From CS3-C152 sp964347025 (GTDB taxonomy: Archaea; Aenigmatarchaeota; Aenigmatarchaeia; QMZP01; QMZT01): a DNA stretch of 12,594 nt. The notes below the pieces were generated by a model. The model was not told the origin of the DNA. It worked only from the letters and a program-made list of their open reading frames with translations, and made no database searches. Position 1 is the first letter of the stretch. Every line of letters begins with the position of its first letter. The DNA lies in the NCBI GenBank assembly GCA_964347025.1, contig CAYFWU010000024.1, forward strand, positions 1 through 12,594, written 5' to 3'. Shown here piece after piece: positions 1 to 6,740 of the stretch. Made by a program: the position numbers and the translations under genes.

Positions 1-501
1 GTTAAACAAACAGTAGAGGCTGTGAATTCGCTCAGGCAGTCGGAAAAGATCAAGCTCCGATGGCCCCTGTCCAAACTCATGATAAAACCCAAGAAAAGGG
101 AGGTGAAGACCACTCTCAACAAATTCAGCTCACTGATAAAAAACATGTCCAATTCAGAAGAAGTCGTTTTTGTCCAGCAGATTCCAAAGAAGAAAAAGAA
201 GTCCTTTGAGTCCGGTGAGCTGTGTTTTGGCGAGGTTTTGAAGGACCAGGCCCTTATTCGTGAACTAACAAGGAACATCCAGGTCCTGAGGAAGAAGGAA
301 GGTTTAAAGGTGAAGGAGAGGATAAGACTCTTCATGAAGTCGGACGGAAAAACCGATAAGCTTCTCACTATAAACAAGGATAAGATCTCCAAGAACGTTG
401 GGGCCTACAGGGTGGAGTTCAAGAAACCTAAAGATGTTAAAGGGGTTTTGGATTTCAAAGGCAAGAAGGTAAAAATAGGTTTCGAGAAGGAGAAACGGTA
501 G
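1..501 (+). CDS. ileS: Isoleucyl-tRNA synthetase, C-terminal part (5' truncated by window edge)
   Basis: The reading frame is open from base 1, so the gene begins upstream and a GTG at 22 is not its start. The 166 visible residues match the end of archaeal IleRS, which charges tRNA(Ile) with isoleucine in the cytoplasm. Two signatures support this. Near the start, a VEAVNSLRQSEKIKLRWPL segment corresponds to the end of the anticodon-binding helical domain (family form: EAVN.AR...G.KLRWP). Further on, RELTRNIQVLRKKEGLKVKE followed by RIRLF matches the C-terminal domain (family form: R..Q..RK..GL.V.DRI.L). The tail is Lys-rich and ends at a TAG stop. ValRS and LeuRS are less likely because they lack this combination. 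The catalytic HIGH and KMSKS motifs lie outside the window and cannot be checked. The next gene starts 34 nt downstream from its own promoter. Confidence 0.9.
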   Translation, partial: VKQTVEAVNSLRQSEKIKLRWPLSKLMIKPKKREVKTTLNKFSSLIKNMSNSEEVVFVQQIPKKKKKSFESGELCFGEVLKDQALIRELTRNIQVLRKKEGLKVKERIRLFMKSDGKTDKLLTINKDKISKNVGAYRVEFKKPKDVKGVLDFKGKKVKIGFEKEKR

Positions 502-505
502 CGAA

Positions 506-513
506 TATTTAAG
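506..513 (+). promoter_or_regulatory. TATA element for the small membrane protein gene
   Basis: The element TATTTAAG is centred about 27 nt upstream of the ATG at 536, the usual archaeal TATA-to-start-site distance. Transcription would therefore begin at or next to the start codon, giving a leaderless mRNA. No Shine-Dalgarno sequence is visible, which agrees. Confidence 0.6.
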
Positions 514-535
514 TTATTTTTACAAATTAATTATT

Positions 536-796
536 ATGAGAGGAAAAGTAGCGATGGGATGGGTCTGGCTTTCCCTCATAGTGGCCCTCATATTCCTCGT
601 TCTATACGCCTTCAATTTAATAACCGCCTACTGGCTCGGGATGTTTGCGGTTATATTTATTGTGCTTGGAATAGTCATTACCTTCATGCTGGCGGGGGCA
701 GGTGCTACGGCAACGGGAGGAGCAAACAAGATAGGGGCGATTCTTCTTGTGGTGGGAATTATACTGGCTCTGATAATTTTCTTCGTTCCTAAGTGA
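536..796 (+). CDS. Small integral membrane protein, three predicted helices
   Basis: An 86-residue protein that is almost entirely hydrophobic. Three membrane segments are visible: about residues 8-29 (following a short basic N-terminus, MRGK), 33-53 and 66-84. Between the second and third is a small-residue Gly/Ala/Thr loop (residues 53-64) and then one Lys. By the positive-inside rule the N-terminus would be cytoplasmic. No catalytic or binding motif is visible and I do not recognise the family. Small proteins of this kind can be membrane-complex subunits or stress-associated proteins, but nothing here decides. The gene has its own TATA element and looks leaderless. The downstream DHH gene also has a separate promoter, so co-transcription is not required. 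The call as a real gene rests on start placement, hydrophobic periodicity and the promoter. An overlapping ORF at 559-792 is a shadow. Confidence 0.75.
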   Translation: MRGKVAMGWVWLSLIVALIFLVLYAFNLITAYWLGMFAVIFIVLGIVITFMLAGAGATATGGANKIGAILLVVGIILALIIFFVPK

Positions 797-803
797 TGGA
801 AAC

Positions 804-812
804 ATATTTAAG
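804..812 (+). promoter_or_regulatory. TATA element for the DHH phosphoesterase gene
   Basis: The element ATATTTAAG lies about 30 nt upstream of the ATG at 838, with no ribosome binding site between. This predicts a leaderless or nearly leaderless transcript. Confidence 0.6.
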
Positions 813-837
813 GTAATGGGTTAACAATTGTTCTATT

Positions 838-1902
838 ATGCATACTGATAAGTTTCTGAAAAGAGTGAATCTGAAAGAGGTAGAAGACGTTTTAAAATCC
901 AGGGGCAGGAAGTTGCTTATCTATCACAGCGATGTTGATGGAATGTGTTCGTCCGCGCTTCTAATGAAGTTTTTCCCGGGCTTCAAATCAATTCCCCGTG
1001 AGGGTCCTCTGATAGACGAGGGGTTTCTGGAATCCCTCATTTCAAAGAGGCCCGATCTCGTGGTTTTCATCGATATCCCTGCAGATCAGGAGTGGAAGAA
1101 GCTACTTGTTCTCAAAAAGAAGCTGGGAAAAACGAAATTCGCTATTATAGACCACCACATAATAGAAAGAGATATGAATTCTCTCGGGATCTTACATGTG
1201 AATCCAAGGTTCGGAAATAAGGAAGTTTACATACCGGCCTCTGCCGTGATGTACCACATCCTGCGTTCGCTGGACTATCCTGTAAAGAAACTCGTCTGGA
1301 TCTGCGCAGTCGGAGTGATCGCGGACTACGGCTTCGAGAACTGCAAGGACCTGCTTAACGAATGTGAAGATCTGTATAAAGGGAGTGTCAGCGACAGGCC
1401 GAGCCCGTTCAAACTGAGCAAGATAGCCGAGATGCTGTCCTCCTTAATAACCCTGAAGGGTCTGAAGGGCGCGAAACTCGGTCTGGAGCTGCTCAACAGG
1501 ATCGAGACCGTCAATGATATAAAAGACCACAAGGATCTAAAGGAATGTTACAAAAGGGTGAAGAGGGAGATAGAAAGGATAATGGAGGATTTCGAAAAGC
1601 ATGCTGAGTTCGTTTCCGGAAAGAACCTGATAATCTACGAGATAAAGAGCAAGCTGAACATAACCTCGATTATCGCCACAAAAGTCACGGATACACACAA
1701 GGATGAAGTTATCATTATTCGAAAGCGCTCGAGGCAGGGTTGGAAGATTTCTTTACGCTGCCAGTCCGGGAAGGTGAATGTAGGAGATCTCGCAAAAAAG
1801 GCCTCTTCCGGTCTTGGAGCAGGCGGAGGACATCAGAAGTCCGCTGGCGCTCTGGTAAAGGACTGGGAAGGTTTCAGGAAAAGGGTCATAAAATACCTCT
1901 AA
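838..1902 (+). CDS. DHH/DHHA1 family phosphoesterase (RecJ-like or NrnA-like nuclease)
   Basis: A 354-residue member of the DHH superfamily, Mn-dependent phosphoesterases that cut single-stranded nucleic acid or short oligonucleotides. Metal-binding motifs appear in order: HSDVDG at 30-35 (D32, D34), an Asp in the FIDIP strand (D79), the name-giving DHH at 105-107, and IADYG at 161-165 (D163). The C-terminal DHHA1 substrate domain carries the GGGH signature at 329-332, in GAGGGHQKSAGA. All expected catalytic residues are therefore present. The linker at about 185-260 is helical and charged. The protein is shorter than typical archaeal RecJ-like/GAN nucleases (roughly 450 residues or more) and closer in size to NrnA-type oligoribonucleases or nanoRNases. 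The choice between ssDNA exonuclease (repair or replisome) and small-RNA degradation cannot be made here. It is a soluble cytoplasmic protein with its own leaderless promoter. The family call is firm; the substrate is uncertain. Confidence 0.9.
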   Translation: MHTDKFLKRVNLKEVEDVLKSRGRKLLIYHSDVDGMCSSALLMKFFPGFKSIPREGPLIDEGFLESLISKRPDLVVFIDIPADQEWKKLLVLKKKLGKTKFAIIDHHIIERDMNSLGILHVNPRFGNKEVYIPASAVMYHILRSLDYPVKKLVWICAVGVIADYGFENCKDLLNECEDLYKGSVSDRPSPFKLSKIAEMLSSLITLKGLKGAKLGLELLNRIETVNDIKDHKDLKECYKRVKREIERIMEDFEKHAEFVSGKNLIIYEIKSKLNITSIIATKVTDTHKDEVIIIRKRSRQGWKISLRCQSGKVNVGDLAKKASSGLGAGGGHQKSAGALVKDWEGFRKRVIKYL

Positions 1903-1944
1903 TACACTCATTTTAGGCGTGAAAAAGGTTTTTAAACTCCCGGA

Positions 1945-1967
1945 ACCCAGTTTTAAATATACTGGGT
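1945..1967 (+). promoter_or_regulatory. TATA element enclosed by a 7-bp inverted repeat (candidate operator)
   Basis: The arms ACCCAGT (1945-1951) and ACTGGGT (1961-1967) are exact reverse complements and flank TTTAAATAT (1952-1960), which reads as a TATA element. The predicted start site is about 1982. A dyad bracketing the TATA element is a classic position for a repressor that competes with TBP. As RNA it would lie upstream of the start site and not be transcribed, so a DNA operator is more likely than a hairpin. A second TATA-like stretch (TTTTTAAAC, about 1929-1937) lies just upstream. Confidence 0.5.
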
Positions 1968-1985
1968 CAGCTAAAGCTATTCCCT

Positions 1986-2021
1986 ATGATAAAAGCAAGA
2001 TTAAATTGTGTGGTTGAATGA
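1986..2021 (+). CDS. Candidate leader peptide ORF (11 codons), coupled to the next gene
   Basis: An ATG about 30 nt downstream of the TATA element opens an 11-codon frame, MIKARLNCVVE, whose TGA overlaps the ATG of the 230-residue gene as ATGA (2018-2021). The ATG sits where leaderless starts occur for other genes in this window, and the ATGA overlap is the usual arrangement for translational coupling. The following gene has only a weak upstream ribosome site (GGTTGA), so coupling would give it a way to be translated. Whether the peptide is made or conserved is unknown, and short ORFs arise by chance, so confidence is low. Confidence 0.3.
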   Translation: MIKARLNCVVE

Positions 2022-2710
2022 ACAAAGCTAAAGCGATGGGAGCAGGAGAATTGTACAAAGGTGGTGTAGACTGGAGAAAAATAAAGAAATACGGACTTCC
2101 TGTAGTCATAATTGGGGGAGGATCTACAGCACTTTTTTTCACTGTTAAATCTCTTCTAAGCGATTACAGAGATGCTGGAGAAGAGGCAATGAAAAACCTA
2201 AGTCCAAAAGCAGCAATAATAGAAACCACCGATGATATGCAAGAAAGGGGTGTTGGCGCATCGAAATACAAGAAGAAAGGAGCGAAAGATGATGAAATTA
2301 CTCCTATGGGTTTGGTAACCCCGAATCAGGTCAACAAGAATGTTCTAGGAAAGTACACTTATGATTTAACAGATGGGTTAGGTATAATGATGGCATATTA
2401 TGAGGCCATCCATAATGGTGACAAAAATTTGTATAAATATTTGTTATCTGATGAGACAATTAGAAAGTTCAAAGAAAAATACAACATGGGTCCAGATGAG
2501 GCTATAGGTTATATTTTGGAAGGGAGTCCTCTAACAAAAAAGAAATTCAATTATGTAATTGGTCATCTCTATAAAGAGAATTTAAATGGTAGATGGGTCC
2601 TTAGATGGGAAGCACAGATAACTATTTTTGATGAAGACGGTAATATAGAAGGCGGGCTAGTAGATCGTCGCTCTGCCACAAAAACTGAGAAAGGTGAATG
2701 GAAATTATAA
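2018..2710 (+). CDS. Unknown membrane-anchored protein, possibly with an NTF2-like C-terminal domain
   Basis: A 230-residue protein I cannot assign to a named family. A short, mostly basic N-terminus (KIKK at 21-24) precedes one hydrophobic segment, about 26-46, that includes a GGG run. This predicts a single-pass anchor with the rest outside the cell. Residues 50-115 are polar, Lys-rich and probably flexible. From about 118 the pattern changes to a compact domain: YYEAIHNGDKNLYKYLLS, then helical segments, then beta strands ending with GRWVLRWEAQITIFDEDG and a short tail. This helix-then-sheet order and the 'EAI.NGD...LL' opening resemble NTF2-like/SnoaL folds, which is inference only. An in-frame TGA at 2015-2017 fixes ATG 2018 as the earliest start. 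The gene is more AT-rich than the DHH gene before it. It converges on the 1037-residue surface protein gene with a 6-nt gap. Confidence 0.75.
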   Translation: MNKAKAMGAGELYKGGVDWRKIKKYGLPVVIIGGGSTALFFTVKSLLSDYRDAGEEAMKNLSPKAAIIETTDDMQERGVGASKYKKKGAKDDEITPMGLVTPNQVNKNVLGKYTYDLTDGLGIMMAYYEAIHNGDKNLYKYLLSDETIRKFKEKYNMGPDEAIGYILEGSPLTKKKFNYVIGHLYKENLNGRWVLRWEAQITIFDEDGNIEGGLVDRRSATKTEKGEWKL

Positions 2711-2716
2711 AAAGGA

Positions 2717-5700
2717 CTAACCAGGCCAAGGCGCCAATGTTTCATGGGCATACCAAGCAAGAAATGCCTCTGTCACGGTTAAAGCAACGACAGCTCCCAG
2801 ACCTGCACTCTCAAGTGTAATGAAGGCATCTACGGCAACTATGAGAACAACCAATACGGCTCCAGCTATTTGTTTTCCTAAAGAATGTTTCTGGTAACAG
2901 AAGTTATGCACATCCTCTTCTCCTCTTGCCTTCTCTTTATTCTCATATTCCTTCATGTTTTCAACTTTTACCACCACTCCTGTCATATGACAATTCTCTT
3001 GATTTATGCTGTCGAATATGTCATCATTGTTGTCATCTATGAAAATAGCATTGTATCTATTTATCACATCTGTGTCTGACCTCCAGCCTTCAGTTCTCCA
3101 TGCACCTCCACCTACATCAGTCTTTTTTACAGTATCGTATTTTTTACCTAGAGCATCCCAATATCCGTCCTTGTTTTCATCAGACAGGCCTATAGTCATG
3201 GTCCCAAATTGGGAAGGAGTGGAGTAAAAGCCGTAATCTTGAGAAATATATTTACTGGTACCTGTGAATTTTTTGTTTTCATCAGCATAAACAGTCATTC
3301 CACTAGCCCTGCCAAGCGGTGAAGTAAAATCTGAATCTCCGATTGCTGGGTTATACTTAACTCTATAAACAGTTGTTCGACAAGTGTAGGTGCTTGTTGT
3401 TCTGATTTCACAGCAGATATCTGCCCCAGTGGGTTTATCTTCCAATTCTTCACAGTAGTCTTTATCATTTTCTATGCGGCTATCGTATAGTTCGCCCTCG
3501 AAAGTTACGACTTCACCACACTTAAAACTATCGTTCACCCATTTGTAAGTGGGCTGTATCTCGGCCGAACAACCTGTGCCTGCTACATGCCCATCAAGTG
3601 ATAGGTAAAGATCACTCAAATCTTCTTCTGTCCCGTTCTTGTATACCCTTTTTACCTCGGTCACATTATACAGAGGCTTCACAGCAGTTGACGTATCCCA
3701 GTCCTTAGTTTTCATACACTTCTCGTCAGGCATTACCCCAACTTCTCCCCATGAAGAAGGTTTCTGTGTTATTGATTCACAATACTCTTTTGTGAGCCAT
3801 GCATCAACTATACCGGCACTATCATACCAGCAACATACATATTTATGCTCGGCTGGTTCTATTTCGTAAATTACCTTGTCATCCACAGTCTTTTTATCAA
3901 TCGGGTCTATAATGCGATCATAAATCCCGTCGCCGTTTATATCATCAAATATTAACTTGCTCTCCTTGAGCATGTTTGTAACAATGTTGTAGAACTTGGG
4001 ATATACTTTATTTGAGGTGTCAAGCTCATACTTATAAAAAAGTTCCCCACACTTTGTCCAGTCACTCTCTTTGCCCACTCCCTTGGCATGGGGTTCCATG
4101 CATATGGTATTCTTGTCTTCGCTGTTGTAGTGGTAAAATTCGCATTCGACATCCTGCGGTTCTATCTTCAGGTCAGCGTGGCAGGGAGAGGCAAGATAGA
4201 ATCCTGTATCAGGGTTTCCGAATTGGGCAATAAATTTAGCGTCAAAACCCTTATCTAGAATTAAAGGCATCCCGAGCTCACCGATCTTGAAATAATTGCC
4301 TCTGTTGACATCCTGATCCATTCCGGTCTCTTCCACATCATGTTTTTCCATCTGGTCAGGTTCACACAACAGAGGTCTTTGAAGAACTACCTGGCTAGGT
4401 TTGGGGGTGAATTTTTCCGTTTCGCACTTGTCCCTTGCAGCCAAAAATTCGGTTATCATACCTGTAGTGGCACCGACAACAATTCCACGCCCTAAGATCT
4501 TATTTATAGCTTTTATTTCTCCCTCGGTAACGTCCAGAACCTTTTTCAAACCGTCCTTGTTTAAAAGATTCAGGTATTTGTTCGGAACTTGACCAGCAGT
4601 CTTCTCGCCTCTAATGAAAAGATGTAACTCCCTCTCAACAGCACTCCTTGTCAACCCATTTTTGGCAAGCTTGGCTTCATCAAACAAGTTCAACTTATTT
4701 ACATCAGAGAGTTTTATATTTTTTAATTTCTTACCAGTTGCCTTTACCACGTAATTTTTAACCTTCGTGTTACCTAATCTTTTCCATATAAGAATTTTAC
4801 TGGTCCCTTTTTTGACAATGTATACCACTCTCTTCTCCAGTCCCTTAAAAGCTCCTTTCACTCCCGAAACAGCTCTCCCTAGGGTACCACCTGCCACTTT
4901 ACCACCAACAGAGGAAACGGCTCTGCCCTTCTTCAGGTTAACGAAAAATTTAACTATTTTTGCTCCGCCTTTAAAAAGTCCCCCAATAATCCTGGTAACG
5001 GGTAAAACCCATAAGACAGACAAAACTTTGTTACCTAGGTTATCGTGCATCTTCCAAGCACTGTCCTCACCTGTGGGGAAGCTCTGGAAATAAAGAAGGA
5101 AGCTCGGGTTTCCAAAGCCTGCGAAGTGCTCCTTAATCTCACCGTAAAGTCCGTATAGGTCTTCTTTTAGGCGAAAATTCTTTACTGTGCAAGCTGTGGC
5201 AAGAGTCCTTACTCCTCCGCACTTGCTAATATCAACCTCCTTATCCCTAAAACCTGTGCACGTAAGTTTCCTTTCATAGGTTATTTTTTCGCAGCAGAAC
5301 TGATCTATTTTTATCATAAGACAATAGCTCCTATCGACTATCTCACCGGATATCTGATCGCAAAAACTTTTATCATCAACATTGTAATAATTCTTTTCTT
5401 CACAACATCTCTCAACCATGGGTATACCCTCGCACTCTACAGTCGCCTTTTCCTCCTCTGTCAGGTATATTCCCAGCTCTTCCCCGCTTTCTTCCCCTAA
5501 CGTTGTCGCTCCTCCTGTGGGAAGGTTAGAAGCAGGCGTAGACGGCTTTGGAGCATAGTCCTTGGCTTTATCTGGATCATTTGTGAAAACGGCTTTCAGG
5601 GCAGCAACAAGAGCATTGGTGTTGTACCTCGCCATCTCAATCGATCTCTCTGTCGGGGCGCCTTCACCGCATATCTGCGGAACGGCATCGCAAATATTTT

Positions 5701-5830
5701 GAAGTAGTTTTTGTATCCCTCCGCTGGCGTTAATTACAATGCCTGTGATCAGAAATGCTGCTATGATGACGATAAAGATACGCAACACATTCCCCATTGT
5801 GAAGTTAGTCCCCATTTGCCCCTTTCTCAT
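2717..5830 (-). CDS. Giant cysteine-rich membrane-anchored surface protein with calcium-loop motifs
   Basis: A 1037-residue protein of unrecognised family. Residues 15-35 form a hydrophobic signal-anchor. Residues 85-120 are a Pro/Thr/Gly/Ser linker. Two cysteine-rich parts (about 130-215 and 485-980) contain vicinal CC pairs at 142-143, 179-180, 666-667 and 806-807, plus a recurring [FY]C[DE]x[IL] element at 156-160, 683-687 and 792-796. Disulfides in an extracytoplasmic setting are therefore likely. Between them, residues 265-465 are Gly/Lys-rich and amphipathic with hydrophobic stretches near 267-286 and 448-464. Three DxNxDGxxD-type loops lie at 630-638, 884-892 and 932-940 (the last has Asp for Gly), resembling calcium loops of dockerin, thrombospondin-3 and FG-GAP repeats. 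The C-terminus has two hydrophobic helices (about 988-1006 and 1009-1027). ATG 5830 has a TATA element 28 nt upstream and appears leaderless. A role in cell envelope structure or contact is inference. Confidence 0.85.
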   Translation of the reverse strand: MRKGQMGTNFTMGNVLRIFIVIIAAFLITGIVINASGGIQKLLQNICDAVPQICGEGAPTERSIEMARYNTNALVAALKAVFTNDPDKAKDYAPKPSTPASNLPTGGATTLGEESGEELGIYLTEEEKATVECEGIPMVERCCEEKNYYNVDDKSFCDQISGEIVDRSYCLMIKIDQFCCEKITYERKLTCTGFRDKEVDISKCGGVRTLATACTVKNFRLKEDLYGLYGEIKEHFAGFGNPSFLLYFQSFPTGEDSAWKMHDNLGNKVLSVLWVLPVTRIIGGLFKGGAKIVKFFVNLKKGRAVSSVGGKVAGGTLGRAVSGVKGAFKGLEKRVVYIVKKGTSKILIWKRLGNTKVKNYVVKATGKKLKNIKLSDVNKLNLFDEAKLAKNGLTRSAVERELHLFIRGEKTAGQVPNKYLNLLNKDGLKKVLDVTEGEIKAINKILGRGIVVGATTGMITEFLAARDKCETEKFTPKPSQVVLQRPLLCEPDQMEKHDVEETGMDQDVNRGNYFKIGELGMPLILDKGFDAKFIAQFGNPDTGFYLASPCHADLKIEPQDVECEFYHYNSEDKNTICMEPHAKGVGKESDWTKCGELFYKYELDTSNKVYPKFYNIVTNMLKESKLIFDDINGDGIYDRIIDPIDKKTVDDKVIYEIEPAEHKYVCCWYDSAGIVDAWLTKEYCESITQKPSSWGEVGVMPDEKCMKTKDWDTSTAVKPLYNVTEVKRVYKNGTEEDLSDLYLSLDGHVAGTGCSAEIQPTYKWVNDSFKCGEVVTFEGELYDSRIENDKDYCEELEDKPTGADICCEIRTTSTYTCRTTVYRVKYNPAIGDSDFTSPLGRASGMTVYADENKKFTGTSKYISQDYGFYSTPSQFGTMTIGLSDENKDGYWDALGKKYDTVKKTDVGGGAWRTEGWRSDTDVINRYNAIFIDDNNDDIFDSINQENCHMTGVVVKVENMKEYENKEKARGEEDVHNFCYQKHSLGKQIAGAVLVVLIVAVDAFITLESAGLGAVVALTVTEAFLAWYAHETLAPWPG

Positions 5831-5854
5831 AGTATTTAATAATTAACGCCGGGG

Positions 5855-5862
5855 ATTTAAAT
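5855..5862 (-). promoter_or_regulatory. TATA element for the giant surface protein gene
   Basis: On the reverse strand ATTTAAAT is centred about 28 nt upstream of the ATG at 5830, in the 38-nt gap after the transglutaminase-like gene. The surface protein can thus be transcribed independently as a leaderless mRNA, although read-through from the gene upstream is also possible. Confidence 0.55.
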
Positions 5863-5868
5863 TATTCC

Positions 5869-6702
5869 TTATGGTCCTATCTTTATGAAATTTATTGTTT
5901 CCGATCCTTCTATGGGATCCTGGCTGCCTGCGTAGTCTTCTGTTGTGCTCTCCACGACCAGGTAGAAGTTGGGAACGTTCTTTTCATTTATCACGTTATC
6001 ATTCACAAGGTTACATCTCTCCCTGGTATCCTCGATGAATATCAGGTTTATTGTTTTTGGCCCGTAATAGGGCGTATACTTATCCAGCAGTTGCTTATAT
6101 TGTCTAAGGAAGGTGTTTAAATCCTGGTCTATGTGGAGGATCACGAAAACGTGTCCATAAGTTTTGTTGTGGACCTCGACTATACTTGCATCAATATCTA
6201 TCGCTTCGTAAAGGCTTGCGAGCAGGATCGAGAAATCGTCGCAGTCCCCTCCTCGAACCTCCCAGGTTTCCTTGGGGTCCGCTATATACTCGTCCTTCCT
6301 TGGATCGGAGACGTAGAATATCCTCTTGGAGACCTCGTTGTATATGGCGAAGACTTTCGTTGCATACGTATTCGGGCCTTCGTATTTCACGACAGAACTC
6401 ACCGCGATGTTACGAACGCTAGAAGTGTTGAACTCGTTCTGGTAGATACCCCCATCGTGGAATTGAACCCCCGGGTAACATCTCCACTTCTTCTCGAACT
6501 CTATTGGCTCCTTGCAGTGGCATACATTCCTAGAGACGTATCCGATCTGGTTCTTCTCCATGCAGAGGAGTTCGCACTGCTCCTCCTGCGAGTAGAGCAT
6601 GGTGGAAAGCATGAACTCTATGTACTTCAACTCGACAGCCAGACCTATGAGAAGAGCGATTATAACAATAACGAGGAATACCTTTTGCTTGTCAATTGCC
6701 AT
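5869..6702 (-). CDS. Exported transglutaminase-like (Cys-His-Asp) protein
   Basis: A 277-residue protein with a single N-terminal membrane segment (about residues 8-26, after MAIDKQK), predicting a cytoplasmic tip and an external body. Residues 43-75 hold five Cys (43, 47, 61, 63, 75), suggesting a disulfide-bonded or metal-binding collar. The core domain carries the transglutaminase-like signature: GGDCDDFSILLASLYEA starting at 151 with nucleophile C154, then a strand with YGHVFVIL (H184), then LIFIEDT with D225 as the probable third residue. In this fold the same triad serves proteases, peptide N-glycanases and crosslinking enzymes; the reaction cannot be told from sequence. The giant cysteine-rich protein follows on the same strand after 38 nt and is an obvious candidate partner or substrate (inference). 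The ATG is 27 nt from a TATA element, so leaderless. The long ORF on the opposite strand (6133-6714) is a shadow. Confidence 0.85.
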   Translation of the reverse strand: MAIDKQKVFLVIVIIALLIGLAVELKYIEFMLSTMLYSQEEQCELLCMEKNQIGYVSRNVCHCKEPIEFEKKWRCYPGVQFHDGGIYQNEFNTSSVRNIAVSSVVKYEGPNTYATKVFAIYNEVSKRIFYVSDPRKDEYIADPKETWEVRGGDCDDFSILLASLYEAIDIDASIVEVHNKTYGHVFVILHIDQDLNTFLRQYKQLLDKYTPYYGPKTINLIFIEDTRERCNLVNDNVINEKNVPNFYLVVESTTEDYAGSQDPIEGSETINFIKIGP

Positions 6703-6740
6703 AATAAATATTAAGCTGGTTCCCTATAAAATATCAAGAG
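6703..6740. promoter_or_regulatory. Compact divergent promoter between the transglutaminase-like gene and nop5
   Basis: Only 38 bp separate the two divergent starts. Reverse strand: TATAAAATAT read from the plus strand (6725-6734) is centred 27 nt from the ATG at 6702. Forward strand: AAATATTAAG (6706-6715) is centred about 30 nt from the GTG at 6741, putting the start site near 6737. The two TATA elements lie within 10 bp of each other and each sits between the other and its gene, so simultaneous pre-initiation complexes would collide. The forward start GTG is embedded in GAGGTGAT (6738-6745), which matches the archaeal anti-Shine-Dalgarno complement. Confidence 0.55.

Noticed and set aside
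22..24. GTG as a start of a 159-residue gene
   Set aside because: The frame continues to base 1 with residues that fit the IleRS anticodon-binding domain, so the gene is cut by the window edge.
1986..2017. A box C/D guide RNA, because of an ATGATAA resembling a C box
   Set aside because: No matching D box (CTGA) or C'/D' pair at suitable distance, and the sequence is better explained by a start codon.
4767..5093. A 108-codon frame opposite the giant surface protein
   Set aside because: Low-complexity Pro/Thr/Leu composition mirrors the Gly/Lys-rich sense strand; no start signal or promoter.
6133..6714. A 193-codon open frame on the plus strand
   Set aside because: It is exactly antisense to the transglutaminase-like gene, lacks any domain signal, and crosses that gene's promoter. 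The opposite frame has a clear catalytic signature.
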